This document shows, piece by piece, positions 18,979-29,761 of a stretch of 64,000 nucleotides of DNA. Position numbers and translations under genes: made by a program. The notes beneath the pieces were generated by a model. It ran no database searches. It was not told the DNA's origin and saw nothing but the letters and a program-made list of their open reading frames with translations. The DNA comes from Alkalibacillus filiformis (lineage in GTDB: Bacteria; Bacillota; Bacilli; Bacillales; Alkalibacillaceae): positions 1 to 64,000 of the forward strand of contig NZ_JAUSUP010000008.1 in the NCBI RefSeq assembly GCF_030814115.1. Direction: 5' to 3'. Positions within the stretch are counted from its first letter, which is position 1, and every line of letters begins with the position of its first letter.

Positions 18979-19488
18979 ATGAGCAAAGGTCAAGTACTAG
19001 AACACAAAAAGCAACAAGTTGAAATGATTGCTGAAGGTTTCCAAAACAGCAAAACATCTGTACTTGTTGATTACCGTGGCCTAAACGTTGATCAAGTAGG
19101 CGAACTTCGCCAACAACTACGTGAAGCAGGTGTGGATTTCCGTGTTTACAAAAACACAATGACTCGCCGCGCTGTTGAGCAAGTTGGATTTGAAGAGTTA
19201 AACGATGCGTTAGTTGGTCCAACTGCAATCGCATTCTGTGAAGATGATGCAGTAGCACCAGCGAAAGTGCTAGGGCAATTCGCTAAAGAAAATGAGGCAC
19301 TTGAAATTAAAGGTGGCGTAATTGAAGGTCAAGTTGCAACTGTTGATCAGTTGAAAGAACTTGCTGAATTACCATCATATGAAGGTCTTGTATCTATGCT
19401 ACTTAGCGTACTACAAGCTCCAGTACGAAACTTCGCATATGCTACTCAAGCAATTGCGGATCAAAAGAACGAAGAGGAAGGCGCTTAA
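18979..19488 (+). CDS. rplJ: 50S ribosomal protein L10
   Basis: L10 anchors the L7/L12 dimers to 23S rRNA at the stalk base. The 169 aa protein has the N-terminal rRNA-binding domain ([25 protein letters not shown]), [12 protein letters not shown] and [11 protein letters not shown], then a C-terminal helix that carries L7/L12. AGGGGGTGG precedes the ATG. It follows its own leader RNA and is 56 bases before rplL. Confidence 0.97.
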   Translation: MSKGQVLEHKKQQVEMIAEGFQNSKTSVLVDYRGLNVDQVGELRQQLREAGVDFRVYKNTMTRRAVEQVGFEELNDALVGPTAIAFCEDDAVAPAKVLGQFAKENEALEIKGGVIEGQVATVDQLKELAELPSYEGLVSMLLSVLQAPVRNFAYATQAIADQKNEEEGA

Positions 19489-19544
19489 TATAGCTGCCTA
19501 GTCGAGATTAATAAATTTAAAAAAACTTAAGGAGGAACTTAATC

Positions 19545-19910
19545 ATGACTAAAGAACAAATCATTGACGCGGTTAAGGAAATGTCAGTTTTAGAATTAAA
19601 TGAATTAGTAAAAGCTATCGAAGAGGAGTTTGGTGTTTCTGCAGCAGCTCCAGTAGCAGCAGCAGGTGCGGCAGCAGGTGCTGAAGCTGAAGAAGAACAA
19701 ACTGAATTCGACGTTGTATTAGAAGACGCTGGTGCTTCTAAGATCAAGGTTGTTAAAGCAGTTCGCGAAATCACTGGCCTAGGCTTAAAAGATGCTAAAG
19801 AGCTAGTTGACAACGCTCCTGGAACAATCAAAGAAGGCGTTGCTAAAGAAGAAGCTGACCAAATGAAAGAACAGTTAGAAGAAACTGGCGCGAAAATCGA
19901 ATTAAAATAA
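19545..19910 (+). CDS. rplL: 50S ribosomal protein L7/L12
   Basis: L7/L12 forms the flexible stalk that recruits translation factors. The 121 aa protein has the dimerising N-terminal domain (1-33), an Ala/Gly/Glu-rich hinge (about 35-54) and the globular factor-binding domain with [35 protein letters not shown] precedes the ATG. A strong terminator ends the operon. Confidence 0.97.
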   Translation: MTKEQIIDAVKEMSVLELNELVKAIEEEFGVSAAAPVAAAGAAAGAEAEEEQTEFDVVLEDAGASKIKVVKAVREITGLGLKDAKELVDNAPGTIKEGVAKEEADQMKEQLEETGAKIELK

Positions 19911-19927
19911 ATTTATTGATAAGTTAA

Positions 19928-19965
19928 ATAAGCTCGCTGATTTTTTCAGCGAGCTTATGTTTATT
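19928..19965 (+). terminator. Terminator after rplL
   Basis: A 13 bp perfect stem (ATAAGCTCGCTGA at 19928-19940 with TCAGCGAGCTTAT at 19946-19958) has a five-T loop and is followed by GTTTATT. The near-symmetrical A/T flanks could also serve the other strand. Confidence 0.88.
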
Positions 19966-20031
19966 GTAAAAATATTTTTTAATATAAACATCTATATTTT
20001 ATTAGACTATTCTTCAAGAAGGTGAATGCTC

Positions 20032-20637
20032 ATGAGTGATCACTATTATGTTAATAATCCTCAAAAACAAAGTAACCCATCCCGTTTTCAAACCACAATC
20101 AACTCTTACAACTTGATTTTCCAAACAGATGACGGTGTTTTCTCAAAAAAACAAATTGATTATGGAACCCGTGTGCTAATAGACCAATTTGAATCACCGG
20201 AGATTGAGGGTGATTTATTAGATGTCGGGTGTGGTTATGGTCCGATTGGGGTTGTGTTAGCTAAAAGTAATAAAAATCACAATGTAGTTATGATCGATAT
20301 TAATGAAAGAGCGGTCAATTTAGCTAATCAAAACATTGAAAAAAATGGCGTGACCAACGCAACTGCTTATGTGAGTGATGGACTTTCTGGAGTTAAGCAA
20401 AAAGGTTTTGCAGCTATTGTGACAAATCCTCCGTTTCGAGCTGGTAAGGATGTTGTTGTTAACATTATTGAAGAAAGTCGTGAAAAACTTAAGGAAGATG
20501 GATACTTTTGGCTTGTTGCGCAGAAGAAGCAAGGGGCTCCCTCTTTGAAGAATAAAATGGAAGAAGTTTTCGGAAATGTAGAAGTCGTTAAACGTGATAA
20601 AGGGTACTATGTACTTAAGTCCAAAAAAATTGACTAG
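20032..20637 (+). CDS. Class I SAM methyltransferase, RsmC-like (YbxB family)
   Basis: This 201 aa protein has a Rossmann methyltransferase fold: motif I LDVGCGYGPIGVVLA (about 65-80), motif II VVMIDINERAVNLANQN, and the NPPF motif of N-methyltransferases at about residue 130. The family is related to RsmC, which methylates guanine N2 in 16S rRNA; the exact target of the Bacillus member is not certain to me. I chose ATG 20032, eight bases after AAGAAGGTG; ATG 20026 lies too close to that site. It lies alone between rplL and rpoB, as in B. subtilis. Confidence 0.88.
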   Translation: MSDHYYVNNPQKQSNPSRFQTTINSYNLIFQTDDGVFSKKQIDYGTRVLIDQFESPEIEGDLLDVGCGYGPIGVVLAKSNKNHNVVMIDINERAVNLANQNIEKNGVTNATAYVSDGLSGVKQKGFAAIVTNPPFRAGKDVVVNIIEESREKLKEDGYFWLVAQKKQGAPSLKNKMEEVFGNVEVVKRDKGYYVLKSKKID

Positions 20638-21005
20638 CTATTTTCTGTGTGATAATATTAAAAAATGCCAATAGATACGTTTTGTTGTCAAGTTCTTTTT
20701 TTAGAAAGTTTTAAAACGTATATCTTGTTGTTTTAAAACCAATAATGTAAACATTGGGTATTTATAGATATATAGTTTATCATCTTTTCAATAAATTGTA
20801 TATCCTTTGATTTATAGTTTGATATTACGTTTGTCATTGAGACAGATGTTCTATATAGGCTTGTGAAACATTGTTGATCAAGCAAGTTCGGCATGCCTTT
20901 TTGTCGAACCGTTTTTAGTAGTTGAGAGAGTTGAATCTCTTTCAGTGCTCCATAAGGGTAACTTAGGCTTTCATCATAAGTAATTGGTGATCATCTAAGT
21001 TTTCT
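20630..21005 (+). promoter_or_regulatory. rpoB promoter and long structured leader
   Basis: The 404 bp gap before rpoB has no gene. TTGACT (20630-20635) N17 TAATAT (20653-20658) is a promoter overlapping the end of the upstream gene. The leader contains ATACGTTTT (20675-20683) with AAAACGTAT (20713-20721), a CCAAT...ATTGG hairpin near 20740-20758, an AGTTCGGCA...TGTCGAACC hairpin near 20884-20911, AGAGA...TCTCT near 20925-20940, and a long imperfect stem CTTAGG...CTAAG (about 20962-21000) ending TTTTCTTT. The last resembles an attenuator. I recognise no known riboswitch class. Confidence 0.6.
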
Positions 21006-21041
21006 TTATATAAATATTTGGTTGTTTGAGGGGTGAAGCAG

Positions 21042-24000
21042 TTGACAGGTCAACTAGTTCAATATGGTCGACACCGCCAGCGTAGAAGTTACGCTCGAAT
21101 TAGCGAAGTGCAGGAATTACCGAATCTAATCGAAATTCAGACTGCATCTTATCAATGGTTCTTAGATGAAGGTTTAAGGGAGATGTTTGCTGACATTTCT
21201 CCAGTAGAAGATTTCACAGGAAATCTCTCTTTAGAGTTTGTAGACTATTCATTAGGAGAACCTAAGTATTCTGTTAATGAAGCGAAGGAACGTGATGTGA
21301 CGCATAACGCACCTTTACGTGTTAAAGTTCGTCTTCTAAACAAGGAAACAGGAGAAGTGAAAGAGCAAGAAGTCTTCATGGGTGACTTCCCATTGATGAC
21401 AGATACAGGTACTTTCATTATTAATGGTGCTGAACGTGTAATCGTATCACAGCTTGTTCGTTCTCCAAGTGTATATTTCAACGAAAAGATTGATAAGAAC
21501 GGTAAGCATGGATTTACAGCAACTGTAATCCCAAGCCGTGGTGCTTGGTTGGAATTTGAAACAGATGCTAAAGACGTCGTACACGTAAGAATTGACCGTA
21601 CTCGTAAATTACCGATTACGGTGTTGTTGCGTGCATTAGGGTTTAGTTCAGATGATGAAATTATAGACCTATTAGGCGACAATGAGTATATACGAAACAC
21701 CTTAGAGAAAGACAACACTGAGGATAGCGAAAAAGCGTTAATCGAAATTTATGAACGCTTGCGCCCTGGTGAGCCACCAACGGCTGAGAATGCCAAAAGC
21801 TTATTATATTCACGTTTCTTTGATCCGAAACGTTATGACCTAGCTCGTGTAGGTCGTTATAAAATGAATAAAAAGCTTCATATTAAGGATCGCCTGTTTA
21901 ACCAAACGTTAGCAGAAACAATTGCAGATGAAGATACAGGTGAAGTCATCGCGCGTAAAGGCGATAAACTAAACCGTCGTTTGTTAGATAAGTTATTACC
22001 ATACTTAGAGCAGGAAGAAGAAGCTGTTGGAGAAAAGGTTATTGAGCCTCAAGACGGTGTTTTAGATGACCCTGTTAAAATTCAGTCAGTTAAAATTGTA
22101 GACCCTACTGATCCTGATGGTGAGAAGACGTTAAATGTTATTAGTAACGGTAATGTTGATGAAGAGCTTAAGCATATTACTTATGCTGACATTATCGCAT
22201 CAATTAGCTACTTCTTTAATATTTTACACACTGTCGGAAATACAGATGACATTGACCACCTAGGTAATCGTCGTTTACGTTCAGTTGGTGAATTATTACA
22301 AAACCAATTCCGTATCGGTTTATCCCGTATGGAGCGTGTGATTCGTGAGCGTATGTCGATTCAAGACACTGAGTCAATCACACCGCAACAATTAATCAAT
22401 ATTAGACCGGTCATTGCATCAATTAAAGAGTTCTTTGGTAGCTCGCAATTATCGCAGTTTATGTATCAAACAAACCCGTTAGCAGAGTTGACGCACAAGC
22501 GTCGTCTATCAGCATTAGGGCCTGGTGGTTTAACGCGTGAACGTGCTGGTATGGAAGTGCGTGACGTTCACTATTCTCACTATGGACGTATGTGTCCGAT
22601 TGAAACGCCAGAAGGGCCAAACATTGGTTTAATTAACTCACTTTCATCTTATGCGAAAGTAAATCCATTTGGTTTCATTGAGACGCCATATCGTAAAGTG
22701 GATCATGAAACAGGTCAAGTAACTGAACGAACGGATTACTTAACTGCAGATGAAGAGGATAACTATATCGTTGCTCAGGCTAACGCGAAGTTAAATGAAG
22801 ACGGTTCGTTTGCTGAAGAAGAAGTTATTGCTCGTTTTCGTGGTGAAAACACAGTCGTTTCTCGTGATCAAATTGATTATATGGACGTATCACCGAAGCA
22901 AGTTGTATCAGCTGCAACAGCATGTATCCCATTCTTAGAGAACGATGACTCCAACCGTGCACTTATGGGTGCGAACATGCAACGTCAGGCTGTCCCTTTA
23001 ATTGAACCTGAAGCACCAACTGTTGGTACAGGTATGGAGTATGTATCAGGTAAGGACTCTGGTGCAGCAATCGTATGTCAACATGATGGAATTGTTGAAA
23101 AGGTCGAAGCAAAAGAAGTTCATGTTAGACGAATCGAAGTAGTAGACGGTAAAGAAGTTGAAGGTGACTTAGATCGCTACCGTTTCCAAAAATTCATCCG
23201 TTCGAATCAAGGTTCTTGTTATAACCAAAAGCCGATCGTATCTAAAGGTGACCGCCTGCAGAAAGGTGAGGTTATTGCTGATGGACCATCGATGGATAAT
23301 GGTGAGCTAGCATTAGGTCGTAATGCACTAGTTGCCTTTATGACATGGGACGGTTACAACTACGAGGACGCTGTCATTATGAGTGACCGCCTTGTAAAAG
23401 AGGATGTTTTCACTTCTATTCATATTGAAGAATTTGAATCAGAAGCTAGAGATACAAAGTTAGGTCCAGAAGAGATTACGCGTGATATTCCTAACGTAGG
23501 TGAAGACGCACTGAAAAACTTAGATGAGAACGGCATTATCCGTGTCGGTGCAGAAGTAACTGATGGCGACATTTTAGTTGGTAAAGTTACGCCTAAAGGA
23601 ATGACGGAGCTTTCTGCAGAAGAGCGTTTATTACATGCGATCTTTGGTGAAAAAGCTCGTGAAGTAAGAGATACTTCATTACGTGTACCACATGGTGGAG
23701 GCGGCATTGTTCATGATGTTAAAGTGTTCAACCGTGTAGACGGTGACGAGCTATCTCCTGGTGTTAACAAGCTAGTCCGTGTTTATATTGTGCAGAAGCG
23801 TCGTATTTCTGAAGGTGACAAGATGGCAGGTCGTCACGGTAACAAAGGTGTTATATCACGTATTTTACCTGAAGAAGATATGCCATACTTACCAGATGGA
23901 ACGCCTGTAGACGTTATGCTTAACCCGTTAGGTGTACCGTCTCGTATGAACATTGGTCAGGTGCTAGAATTGCACTTAGGAATGGCTGCACGTGAATTAG

Positions 24001-24596
24001 GTATTAAAGTAGCTACACCAGTTTTTGACGGTGCAAATGAGGAAGATGTTTGGGAAACAATTGAAGAAGCTGGCTTACCACGAGATGGTAAAACAGTTCT
24101 TTACGATGGACGTACAGGTGACGCATTCGATAACCGTGTATCAGTTGGTGTCATGTACATGATTAAACTTGAGCACATGGTAGACGATAAGCTACACGCT
24201 CGTTCAACTGGACCATATTCACTTGTTACACAACAACCGTTGGGTGGTAAAGCTCAATTCGGTGGTCAGCGTTTCGGTGAAATGGAGGTATGGGCTCTTG
24301 AAGCATACGGTGCTGCTTATACACTACAAGAGCTGTTAACAGTTAAATCTGACGACGTAGTTGGTCGTGTGAAGACTTATGAAGCCATTGTTAAAGGTGA
24401 GAATTTACCTGAACCTGGTGTTCCGGAGTCCTTCCGCGTACTAATTAAAGAGTTACAAAGTCTTGGTATGGACGTTAAGATGTTAACGGATGATGAAACA
24501 GAAATCGATATGCGTGACTTAGAAGATGATGAACAATCTTCAGATCAATTAAACGTTAACATTGAGAAAAATGAACCTGAAGAATCAACAGAGTAA
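21042..24596 (+). CDS. rpoB: RNA polymerase beta subunit
   Basis: RpoB is the beta subunit that forms half of the active-site cleft. The 1184 aa protein aligns by eye with B. subtilis RpoB over its whole length. I chose TTG 21042, seven bases after GAGGGGTG, because it gives the family N-terminus [16 protein letters not shown]; the in-frame GTG at 21033 overlaps that ribosome binding site. The rifampicin-binding segment reads [22 protein letters not shown]: Tyr475 replaces the aspartate known as D516 in E. coli, while the His (H526) and following Ser (S531) positions are unchanged. The remaining rifampicin region is standard. The C-terminus is short and acidic. rpoC follows after 48 bases. 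Confidence 0.98.
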   Translation: MTGQLVQYGRHRQRRSYARISEVQELPNLIEIQTASYQWFLDEGLREMFADISPVEDFTGNLSLEFVDYSLGEPKYSVNEAKERDVTHNAPLRVKVRLLNKETGEVKEQEVFMGDFPLMTDTGTFIINGAERVIVSQLVRSPSVYFNEKIDKNGKHGFTATVIPSRGAWLEFETDAKDVVHVRIDRTRKLPITVLLRALGFSSDDEIIDLLGDNEYIRNTLEKDNTEDSEKALIEIYERLRPGEPPTAENAKSLLYSRFFDPKRYDLARVGRYKMNKKLHIKDRLFNQTLAETIADEDTGEVIARKGDKLNRRLLDKLLPYLEQEEEAVGEKVIEPQDGVLDDPVKIQSVKIVDPTDPDGEKTLNVISNGNVDEELKHITYADIIASISYFFNILHTVGNTDDIDHLGNRRLRSVGELLQNQFRIGLSRMERVIRERMSIQDTESITPQQLINIRPVIASIKEFFGSSQLSQFMYQTNPLAELTHKRRLSALGPGGLTRERAGMEVRDVHYSHYGRMCPIETPEGPNIGLINSLSSYAKVNPFGFIETPYRKVDHETGQVTERTDYLTADEEDNYIVAQANAKLNEDGSFAEEEVIARFRGENTVVSRDQIDYMDVSPKQVVSAATACIPFLENDDSNRALMGANMQRQAVPLIEPEAPTVGTGMEYVSGKDSGAAIVCQHDGIVEKVEAKEVHVRRIEVVDGKEVEGDLDRYRFQKFIRSNQGSCYNQKPIVSKGDRLQKGEVIADGPSMDNGELALGRNALVAFMTWDGYNYEDAVIMSDRLVKEDVFTSIHIEEFESEARDTKLGPEEITRDIPNVGEDALKNLDENGIIRVGAEVTDGDILVGKVTPKGMTELSAEERLLHAIFGEKAREVRDTSLRVPHGGGGIVHDVKVFNRVDGDELSPGVNKLVRVYIVQKRRISEGDKMAGRHGNKGVISRILPEEDMPYLPDGTPVDVMLNPLGVPSRMNIGQVLELHLGMAARELGIKVATPVFDGANEEDVWETIEEAGLPRDGKTVLYDGRTGDAFDNRVSVGVMYMIKLEHMVDDKLHARSTGPYSLVTQQPLGGKAQFGGQRFGEMEVWALEAYGAAYTLQELLTVKSDDVVGRVKTYEAIVKGENLPEPGVPESFRVLIKELQSLGMDVKMLTDDETEIDMRDLEDDEQSSDQLNVNIEKNEPEESTE

Positions 24597-24644
24597 TCAA
24601 CACTTTTACAATTATTGTTGGAAAAAATAAGGGAGGTAGGCTCC

Positions 24645-27600
24645 TTGATCGATGTAAATAGATTTGAGTATATGAAAATTGGATTGGCTGCATCGGAGAA
24701 AATACGTGCGTGGTCATACGGTGAGGTCAAAAAGCCTGAAACAATTAACTACCGTACGTTAAAACCAGAAAAAGATGGGCTTTTCTGTGAGCGAATTTTT
24801 GGACCAACAAAAGACTGGGAGTGCCACTGTGGTAAATACAAACGAGTTCGCTACAAAGGCATTGTTTGTGACCGCTGTGGTGTAGAAGTAACAAAAGCAA
24901 AAGTTCGTCGTGAGCGCATGGGGCACATTGAGTTAGCTGCCCCTATATCTCACATTTGGTATTTCAAAGGAATTCCGAGTCGTATGGGGTTAGTTCTTGA
25001 TTTATCCCCTCGTGCGTTAGAAGAAATTATTTATTTTGCGGCTTATGTCGTTACTGAACCAGGCGATACGCCACTTGAGAAAAAGCAATTGTTATCAGAA
25101 AAGGAATACCGTGCTTATTACGATAAATACGGCAAATCATTCCAAGCTCAGATGGGCGCTGAAGCAATCCGCAAACTTTTACAAGATGTCGAGTTAGAAA
25201 ATGAAGTTGCGGAACTTAAGGAAGAGCTAAAAACCGCTCAAGGTCAACGTCGTACTAGAGCAATTAAACGTTTAGAAGTATTAGAATCATTCCGTAACTC
25301 AGGAAATGACCCGTCATGGATGATTTTAGATGTACTTCCGATCATCCCACCAGAACTTAGACCAATGGTTCAATTAGATGGTGGTCGTTTTGCGACATCT
25401 GACTTAAACGATTTATACCGTCGTGTAATCAACCGTAATAATCGTCTAAAACGTTTACTTGATTTAGGTGCGCCAACAATTATCGTTCAAAACGAAAAGC
25501 GCATGCTTCAAGAATCGGTTGACGCATTAATTGATAATGGACGTCGTGGACGCCCAGTTACTGGACCAGGTAACCGTCCGTTGAAGTCGTTATCTCACAT
25601 GTTGAAAGGTAAGCAAGGACGTTTCCGTCAAAACTTACTAGGTAAACGTGTAGACTATTCAGGTCGTTCTGTAATTGTTGTAGGACCAAACTTGAAAATG
25701 TATCAGTGCGGTTTGCCGAAAGAAATGGCAATTGAACTATTTAAGCCATTTGTTATGCGTGAACTTGTTGAGCGAGGTTTAGCACACAACATTAAGTCGG
25801 CTAAACGTAACATTGAACGTTTAAGACCAGAAATTTGGGATGTATTAGAAGATGTAATTAAAGAACACCCAGTGTTACTAAACCGTGCGCCAACATTACA
25901 CCGTTTAGGTATTCAATCATTTGAGCCGGTATTAGTAGAAGGTCGTGCGATACGTCTTCACCCACTAGTTTGTACGGCTTATAACGCAGACTTTGACGGT
26001 GACCAAATGGCGGTACACGTACCGTTATCACCTGAGGCTCAAGCAGAAGCTAGAGTGCTAATGTTAGCAGCTCAAAACATCCTGAACCCTAAGGACGGTA
26101 AGCCAGTTGTTACACCTTCACAGGACATGGTATTAGGTAACTACTATTTAACACTTGAGCGTGAAGCAGCTCTTGGTGAAGGTAGAGTTTTCTCTAATCC
26201 AGCTGAAGCATTAACAGCATACGACAATGGATATGTACACTTACACAGTAGAATTGGCTTGCAGGCTAGTTCGTTACAAAATCCGAGATTTACAGAAGAG
26301 CAAAACAAGAAGATTTTACTTACAACAGTTGGTAAGATCATCTTTAATGAAATTTTACCAAGCTCGTTCCCTTACATTAACGAGCCAACATCATCTAACT
26401 TAGAGATTGAAACACCAGATCAGTATTTTGTTGAACCTACAGAAGATGTTAAAGAAGCACTTAAATCACGTGATTTAGTACAGCCGTTCAAGAAGGGTAT
26501 TTTAGGTGACATTATTGCTGAAGTCTTTAAGTATTATAAGCTTTCAGAAACGTCTAAAATGCTTGACCGCATGAAAGACTTAGGTTTCAAGTACTCAACA
26601 AAAGCAGGTATTACAATCGGTGTGTCTGACATCGTTGTATTAGGTGATAAAGAGGTAGTGCTTGAAGAATCGCAATCAAAAGTTGATAAAGTGTTAAAGC
26701 AATTCCGTAGAGGTCTTATTACAGAAAGTGAACGTTATGATCGCGTTATTGCTATTTGGACTGAAGCGAAAGATGTGATTCAAGAGAAGCTAATGAATTC
26801 ACTTGATACCTTAAACCCTATCTTTATGATGAGTGATTCAGGTGCACGTGGTAACGCATCAAACTTTACGCAGCTTGCAGGTATGCGTGGTTTAATGGCT
26901 AACCCGTCAGGTAAGATCATTGAACTACCAATCAAATCAAGCTTCCGTGAAGGTTTAACAGTACTTGAATACTTCATTTCAACTCACGGTGCACGTAAAG
27001 GTCTAGCCGATACAGCGCTTAAGACTGCAGACTCAGGTTACTTAACGCGTCGACTAGTAGACGTTGCACAAGATGTGATCATCCGTGAAGAAGATTGTGG
27101 AACTGACCGTGGTATGAAAGTTGAAACGTTACGTGAAGGTAATGAGATTATTGTTCCATTATATGACCGTTTAGTTGGTCGTACAGCATTCAGGTCAGTT
27201 AAGCACCCTGAAACTAATGAAACATTAATCCAACGTAACGAATTAATGACTGAAGATATCGCTAAAGCAATTGTAGAATCTGGAGTAGAAGAAGTTGTCA
27301 TCCGTTCTGTATTCACTTGTAATACACACCACGGTGCTTGTAAGAAGTGTTATGGACGTAACATGGCAACAGGTGAACAAGTAGATGTCGGTGAAGCAGT
27401 AGGGATTATTGCAGCACAGTCAATCGGTGAACCTGGTACACAGTTAACGATGCGTACATTCCACACGGGTGGTGTTGCAGGTGATGACATTACCCAAGGT
27501 CTACCGCGTATCCAAGAAGTGTTTGAGGCTCGTAATCCTAAAGGTCAAGCGTCAATTAGTGAAATTCACGGTACTGTAAAAGAAATTAATGAATTTAAAG

Positions 27601-28268
27601 ATAAGAAAGAAATTGTAATCCAAGGTGATGTTGAACCAAGAACTTACACAGCGTTATATAATGCGCGTATGAAAGTTCAAGAAGGAGATGTAGTTACTCC
27701 AGGGCAACCGTTAGTAGAAGGTTCAATTGATCCGAAAGAGTTAATTAACGTTCAAGGCTTGCAAGGTGTTCAAGAGTACTTACTAAGAGAAGTACAAAAA
27801 GTATACCGTATGCAAGGTGTTGAAATCAGCGATAAGCACGTTGAAGTTATGGTTAGACAAATGCTTCGTAAAGTGCGCGTCGTTGAAGCTGGTGATACAG
27901 ACTTGCTACCTGGTTCGCTTATGGACTTCCAACAGTTCAAGGATGCAAACCATGATGTGCTAGTCCAAGGTGGTCAACCAGCGGTAGGTAAGCCAATCAT
28001 ATTAGGTATCACAAAGGCATCTCTAGAAACCGATTCATTCTTATCAGCTGCATCATTCCAGGAGACAACTAGAGTCTTAACAGATGCTGCAATTAAAGGT
28101 AAGTACGATGAATTAATGGGTCTAAAAGAGAATGTTATCATCGGTAAGCTTGTTCCAGCTGGTACTGGTCTAAATCGTTACCGCAATTTACAGCCAGAAA
28201 AAGAAGAACAAGAAGTAGAAGAAGTTGAAGTTGAAGAAGGAACAGAAGAGGTTACGACTGAGTTGTAA
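24645..28268 (+). CDS. rpoC: RNA polymerase beta' subunit
   Basis: RpoC carries the catalytic magnesium site. The 1207 aa protein shows the N-terminal zinc ligands C60, C62, C75 and C78, the catalytic NADFDGD with Asp449, Asp451 and Asp453, the bridge helix and trigger loop region ([20 protein letters not shown] ... [19 protein letters not shown]), and the second zinc site CGTDRG ... [13 protein letters not shown]. The TTG at 24645 is chosen because GGGAGG (24631-24636) lies eight bases upstream and the product then begins IDVNRFEYM like other Bacillus proteins. The C-terminal tail is very rich in Glu and Val. Confidence 0.98.
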   Translation: MIDVNRFEYMKIGLAASEKIRAWSYGEVKKPETINYRTLKPEKDGLFCERIFGPTKDWECHCGKYKRVRYKGIVCDRCGVEVTKAKVRRERMGHIELAAPISHIWYFKGIPSRMGLVLDLSPRALEEIIYFAAYVVTEPGDTPLEKKQLLSEKEYRAYYDKYGKSFQAQMGAEAIRKLLQDVELENEVAELKEELKTAQGQRRTRAIKRLEVLESFRNSGNDPSWMILDVLPIIPPELRPMVQLDGGRFATSDLNDLYRRVINRNNRLKRLLDLGAPTIIVQNEKRMLQESVDALIDNGRRGRPVTGPGNRPLKSLSHMLKGKQGRFRQNLLGKRVDYSGRSVIVVGPNLKMYQCGLPKEMAIELFKPFVMRELVERGLAHNIKSAKRNIERLRPEIWDVLEDVIKEHPVLLNRAPTLHRLGIQSFEPVLVEGRAIRLHPLVCTAYNADFDGDQMAVHVPLSPEAQAEARVLMLAAQNILNPKDGKPVVTPSQDMVLGNYYLTLEREAALGEGRVFSNPAEALTAYDNGYVHLHSRIGLQASSLQNPRFTEEQNKKILLTTVGKIIFNEILPSSFPYINEPTSSNLEIETPDQYFVEPTEDVKEALKSRDLVQPFKKGILGDIIAEVFKYYKLSETSKMLDRMKDLGFKYSTKAGITIGVSDIVVLGDKEVVLEESQSKVDKVLKQFRRGLITESERYDRVIAIWTEAKDVIQEKLMNSLDTLNPIFMMSDSGARGNASNFTQLAGMRGLMANPSGKIIELPIKSSFREGLTVLEYFISTHGARKGLADTALKTADSGYLTRRLVDVAQDVIIREEDCGTDRGMKVETLREGNEIIVPLYDRLVGRTAFRSVKHPETNETLIQRNELMTEDIAKAIVESGVEEVVIRSVFTCNTHHGACKKCYGRNMATGEQVDVGEAVGIIAAQSIGEPGTQLTMRTFHTGGVAGDDITQGLPRIQEVFEARNPKGQASISEIHGTVKEINEFKDKKEIVIQGDVEPRTYTALYNARMKVQEGDVVTPGQPLVEGSIDPKELINVQGLQGVQEYLLREVQKVYRMQGVEISDKHVEVMVRQMLRKVRVVEAGDTDLLPGSLMDFQQFKDANHDVLVQGGQPAVGKPIILGITKASLETDSFLSAASFQETTRVLTDAAIKGKYDELMGLKENVIIGKLVPAGTGLNRYRNLQPEKEEQEVEEVEVEEGTEEVTTEL

Positions 28269-28274
28269 TATAAT

Positions 28275-28298
28275 GGGCACTGTCATTAGGCAGTGCTC
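28275..28298 (+). terminator. Weak hairpin after rpoC
   Basis: GGGCACTG (28275-28282) pairs with CAGTGCTC (28291-28298, one G-T pair). The T run (CTCTTTT) starts four bases later, so termination efficiency is doubtful. Confidence 0.45.
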
Positions 28299-28380
28299 AA
28301 CCTCTTTTAATTTTATTTACCAAACAGGTTGATCGCACCAATGGTTGAACAAAATATCACAGTTTTTATTACAATATTCG

Positions 28381-28409
28381 TTGACATAAATTATTCTCAG
28401 TGATAATAT
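28381..28409 (+). promoter_or_regulatory. Promoter upstream of rplGB-rpsL
   Basis: TTGACA (28381-28386), a 17 bp spacer and TAATAT (28404-28409) form a promoter 45 bases before the rplGB start. The -10 context TGATAATAT is the same as at the rpoB promoter. Confidence 0.75.
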
Positions 28410-28454
28410 ATCAAAGGTGCTTCATTTAACCTTGTTACTTTGGAGGATGAAGAA

Positions 28455-28706
28455 ATGTCTTATGAAAAAGTAGCACAGGCACAAAAGCGATTAAGAATTG
28501 GAGCAAAGCAAGTGCTTAAATCCATTAAAAATGGAGAAGTACTAGAAGTCGTTATTGCAGCTAATGCAGAACGACACGTCACAGATAAAATAGTTAAATT
28601 AGCTGAACAACACAATGTCCCTGTTACTGAAGTCGACTCGATGAAAGAGTTAGGTCAAGCAAGTGGAATAGATGTTGGTGCAGCAACAGTGGCAATTGCA
28701 AAGTAG
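28455..28706 (+). CDS. rplGB: L7Ae-family ribosomal protein (YbxF)
   Basis: The 83 aa protein is a compact L7Ae/L30e/S12e/Gadd45 domain. In B. subtilis the YbxF family binds kink-turns in RNA. Visible features are KRLRIGAKQVLKSIKNGEVLEVVIAANAERHVTDKIVKLAEQHNVPV and the DVGAATVAIAK end. I chose ATG 28455 after TGGAGGATGA; an in-frame ATG at 28440 would add MEDEE. It precedes rpsL as in Bacillus. Confidence 0.9.
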   Translation: MSYEKVAQAQKRLRIGAKQVLKSIKNGEVLEVVIAANAERHVTDKIVKLAEQHNVPVTEVDSMKELGQASGIDVGAATVAIAK

Positions 28707-28800
28707 CCTTATATGCGTCTTGCGTATAAAGTTTCTTTTTTGCCTAATTATGAACCACCTGGATGTGTGGTATTACAAAAAATGAAGGGAGGACAATAAA

Positions 28801-29214
28801 TTGCCTACTATTAATCAATTAGTTCGTAAAGGACGCAAAACTAAAAGAGCAGGTTCAGATGCTCCAGCATTAAACAAAGGTTATGACTCTCAAAGAAAGC
28901 GTCAAACTGATAATCCTGCACCTCAAAAGCGTGGTGTGTGTACTCGTGTTGCAACTATGACACCGAAGAAGCCAAACTCTTCACTTCGTAAATATGCACG
29001 TGTACGTTTATCAAACCAAATTGAGGTTACAGCATATATCCCTGGTATTGGTCACAACTTACAAGAACACAGTGTTGTACTAATCCGCGGTGGACGTGTT
29101 AAGGACTTACCGGGTGTACGTTATCACATCGTTCGTGGTGCATTAGACACTGCAGGCGTTGAAGGACGTAAGCAAGGTCGTTCTAAGTACGGAACTAAGC
29201 GACCAAAGAAATAA
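28801..29214 (+). CDS. rpsL: 30S ribosomal protein S12
   Basis: S12 lies at the decoding centre and affects accuracy and streptomycin response. The 137 aa protein has [15 protein letters not shown] and [17 protein letters not shown], with the lysines of the streptomycin-resistance positions unchanged, so no resistance substitution is seen here. The start is TTG after GGGAGGAC, giving the family N-terminus [11 protein letters not shown]. It begins the str cluster rpsL-rpsG-fusA-tuf. Confidence 0.97.
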   Translation: MPTINQLVRKGRKTKRAGSDAPALNKGYDSQRKRQTDNPAPQKRGVCTRVATMTPKKPNSSLRKYARVRLSNQIEVTAYIPGIGHNLQEHSVVLIRGGRVKDLPGVRYHIVRGALDTAGVEGRKQGRSKYGTKRPKK

Positions 29215-29249
29215 AATTAATTAAACAACAAGCGAAGGGAGGATAACCC

Positions 29250-29720
29250 ATGCCACGTAAAGGAGCAGTACCAAAGAGAGATGTACTACCAGATCCAATT
29301 CACAACTCTAAGCTAGTTACTCGTTTGATCAACCAAATCATGATCAACGGTAAGAAAGGTACAGCGCAAAAGATTTTATACAAAGCTTTTGATTTAGTAC
29401 AAGAGCGTAGCGGTCAAAATCCTATGGATGTATTTGAAGAGGCTATGAAAAATGTAATGCCTGTACTAGAAGTTAGAGCTAGACGTGTTGGTGGTTCAAA
29501 CTACCAAGTACCAGTTGAAGTACGCCCAGAACGTCGTCAAGCACTAGGTCTACGTTTTATCGTAAACTATGCTAGACTTCGTGGTGAAAAGACTATGGAA
29601 GAACGTCTTGCTAATGAAATTCTAGATGCTGCAAATAATACAGGTGCAGCGGTTAGACGCCGTGAAGAAATGCACAAGATGGCTGAAGCGAACAAAGCAT
29701 TCGCTCACTATCGTTGGTAA
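29250..29720 (+). CDS. rpsG: 30S ribosomal protein S7
   Basis: S7 nucleates assembly of the 30S head and in other bacteria represses the str operon. The 156 aa protein begins [15 protein letters not shown] and contains [22 protein letters not shown], the rRNA-binding face. GGGAGGA precedes the ATG. It is 35 bases after rpsL and 41 before fusA. Confidence 0.97.
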   Translation: MPRKGAVPKRDVLPDPIHNSKLVTRLINQIMINGKKGTAQKILYKAFDLVQERSGQNPMDVFEEAMKNVMPVLEVRARRVGGSNYQVPVEVRPERRQALGLRFIVNYARLRGEKTMEERLANEILDAANNTGAAVRRREEMHKMAEANKAFAHYRW

Positions 29721-29761
29721 TCATCTTAACTTAATTCCAAATAGAGGAAGGAGAAATTGTT

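Noticed and set aside
18851-19258. 135-codon minus-strand reading frame over the L10 leader and rplJ
   Set aside because: It is antisense to the L10 attenuator and rplJ, and its His/Leu/Gln-rich composition is typical of a shadow frame.
28801-29214. Streptomycin-resistance change in S12, looked for because of the RpoB Tyr
   Set aside because: The TPKKPNSS and [11 protein letters not shown] segments are normal.
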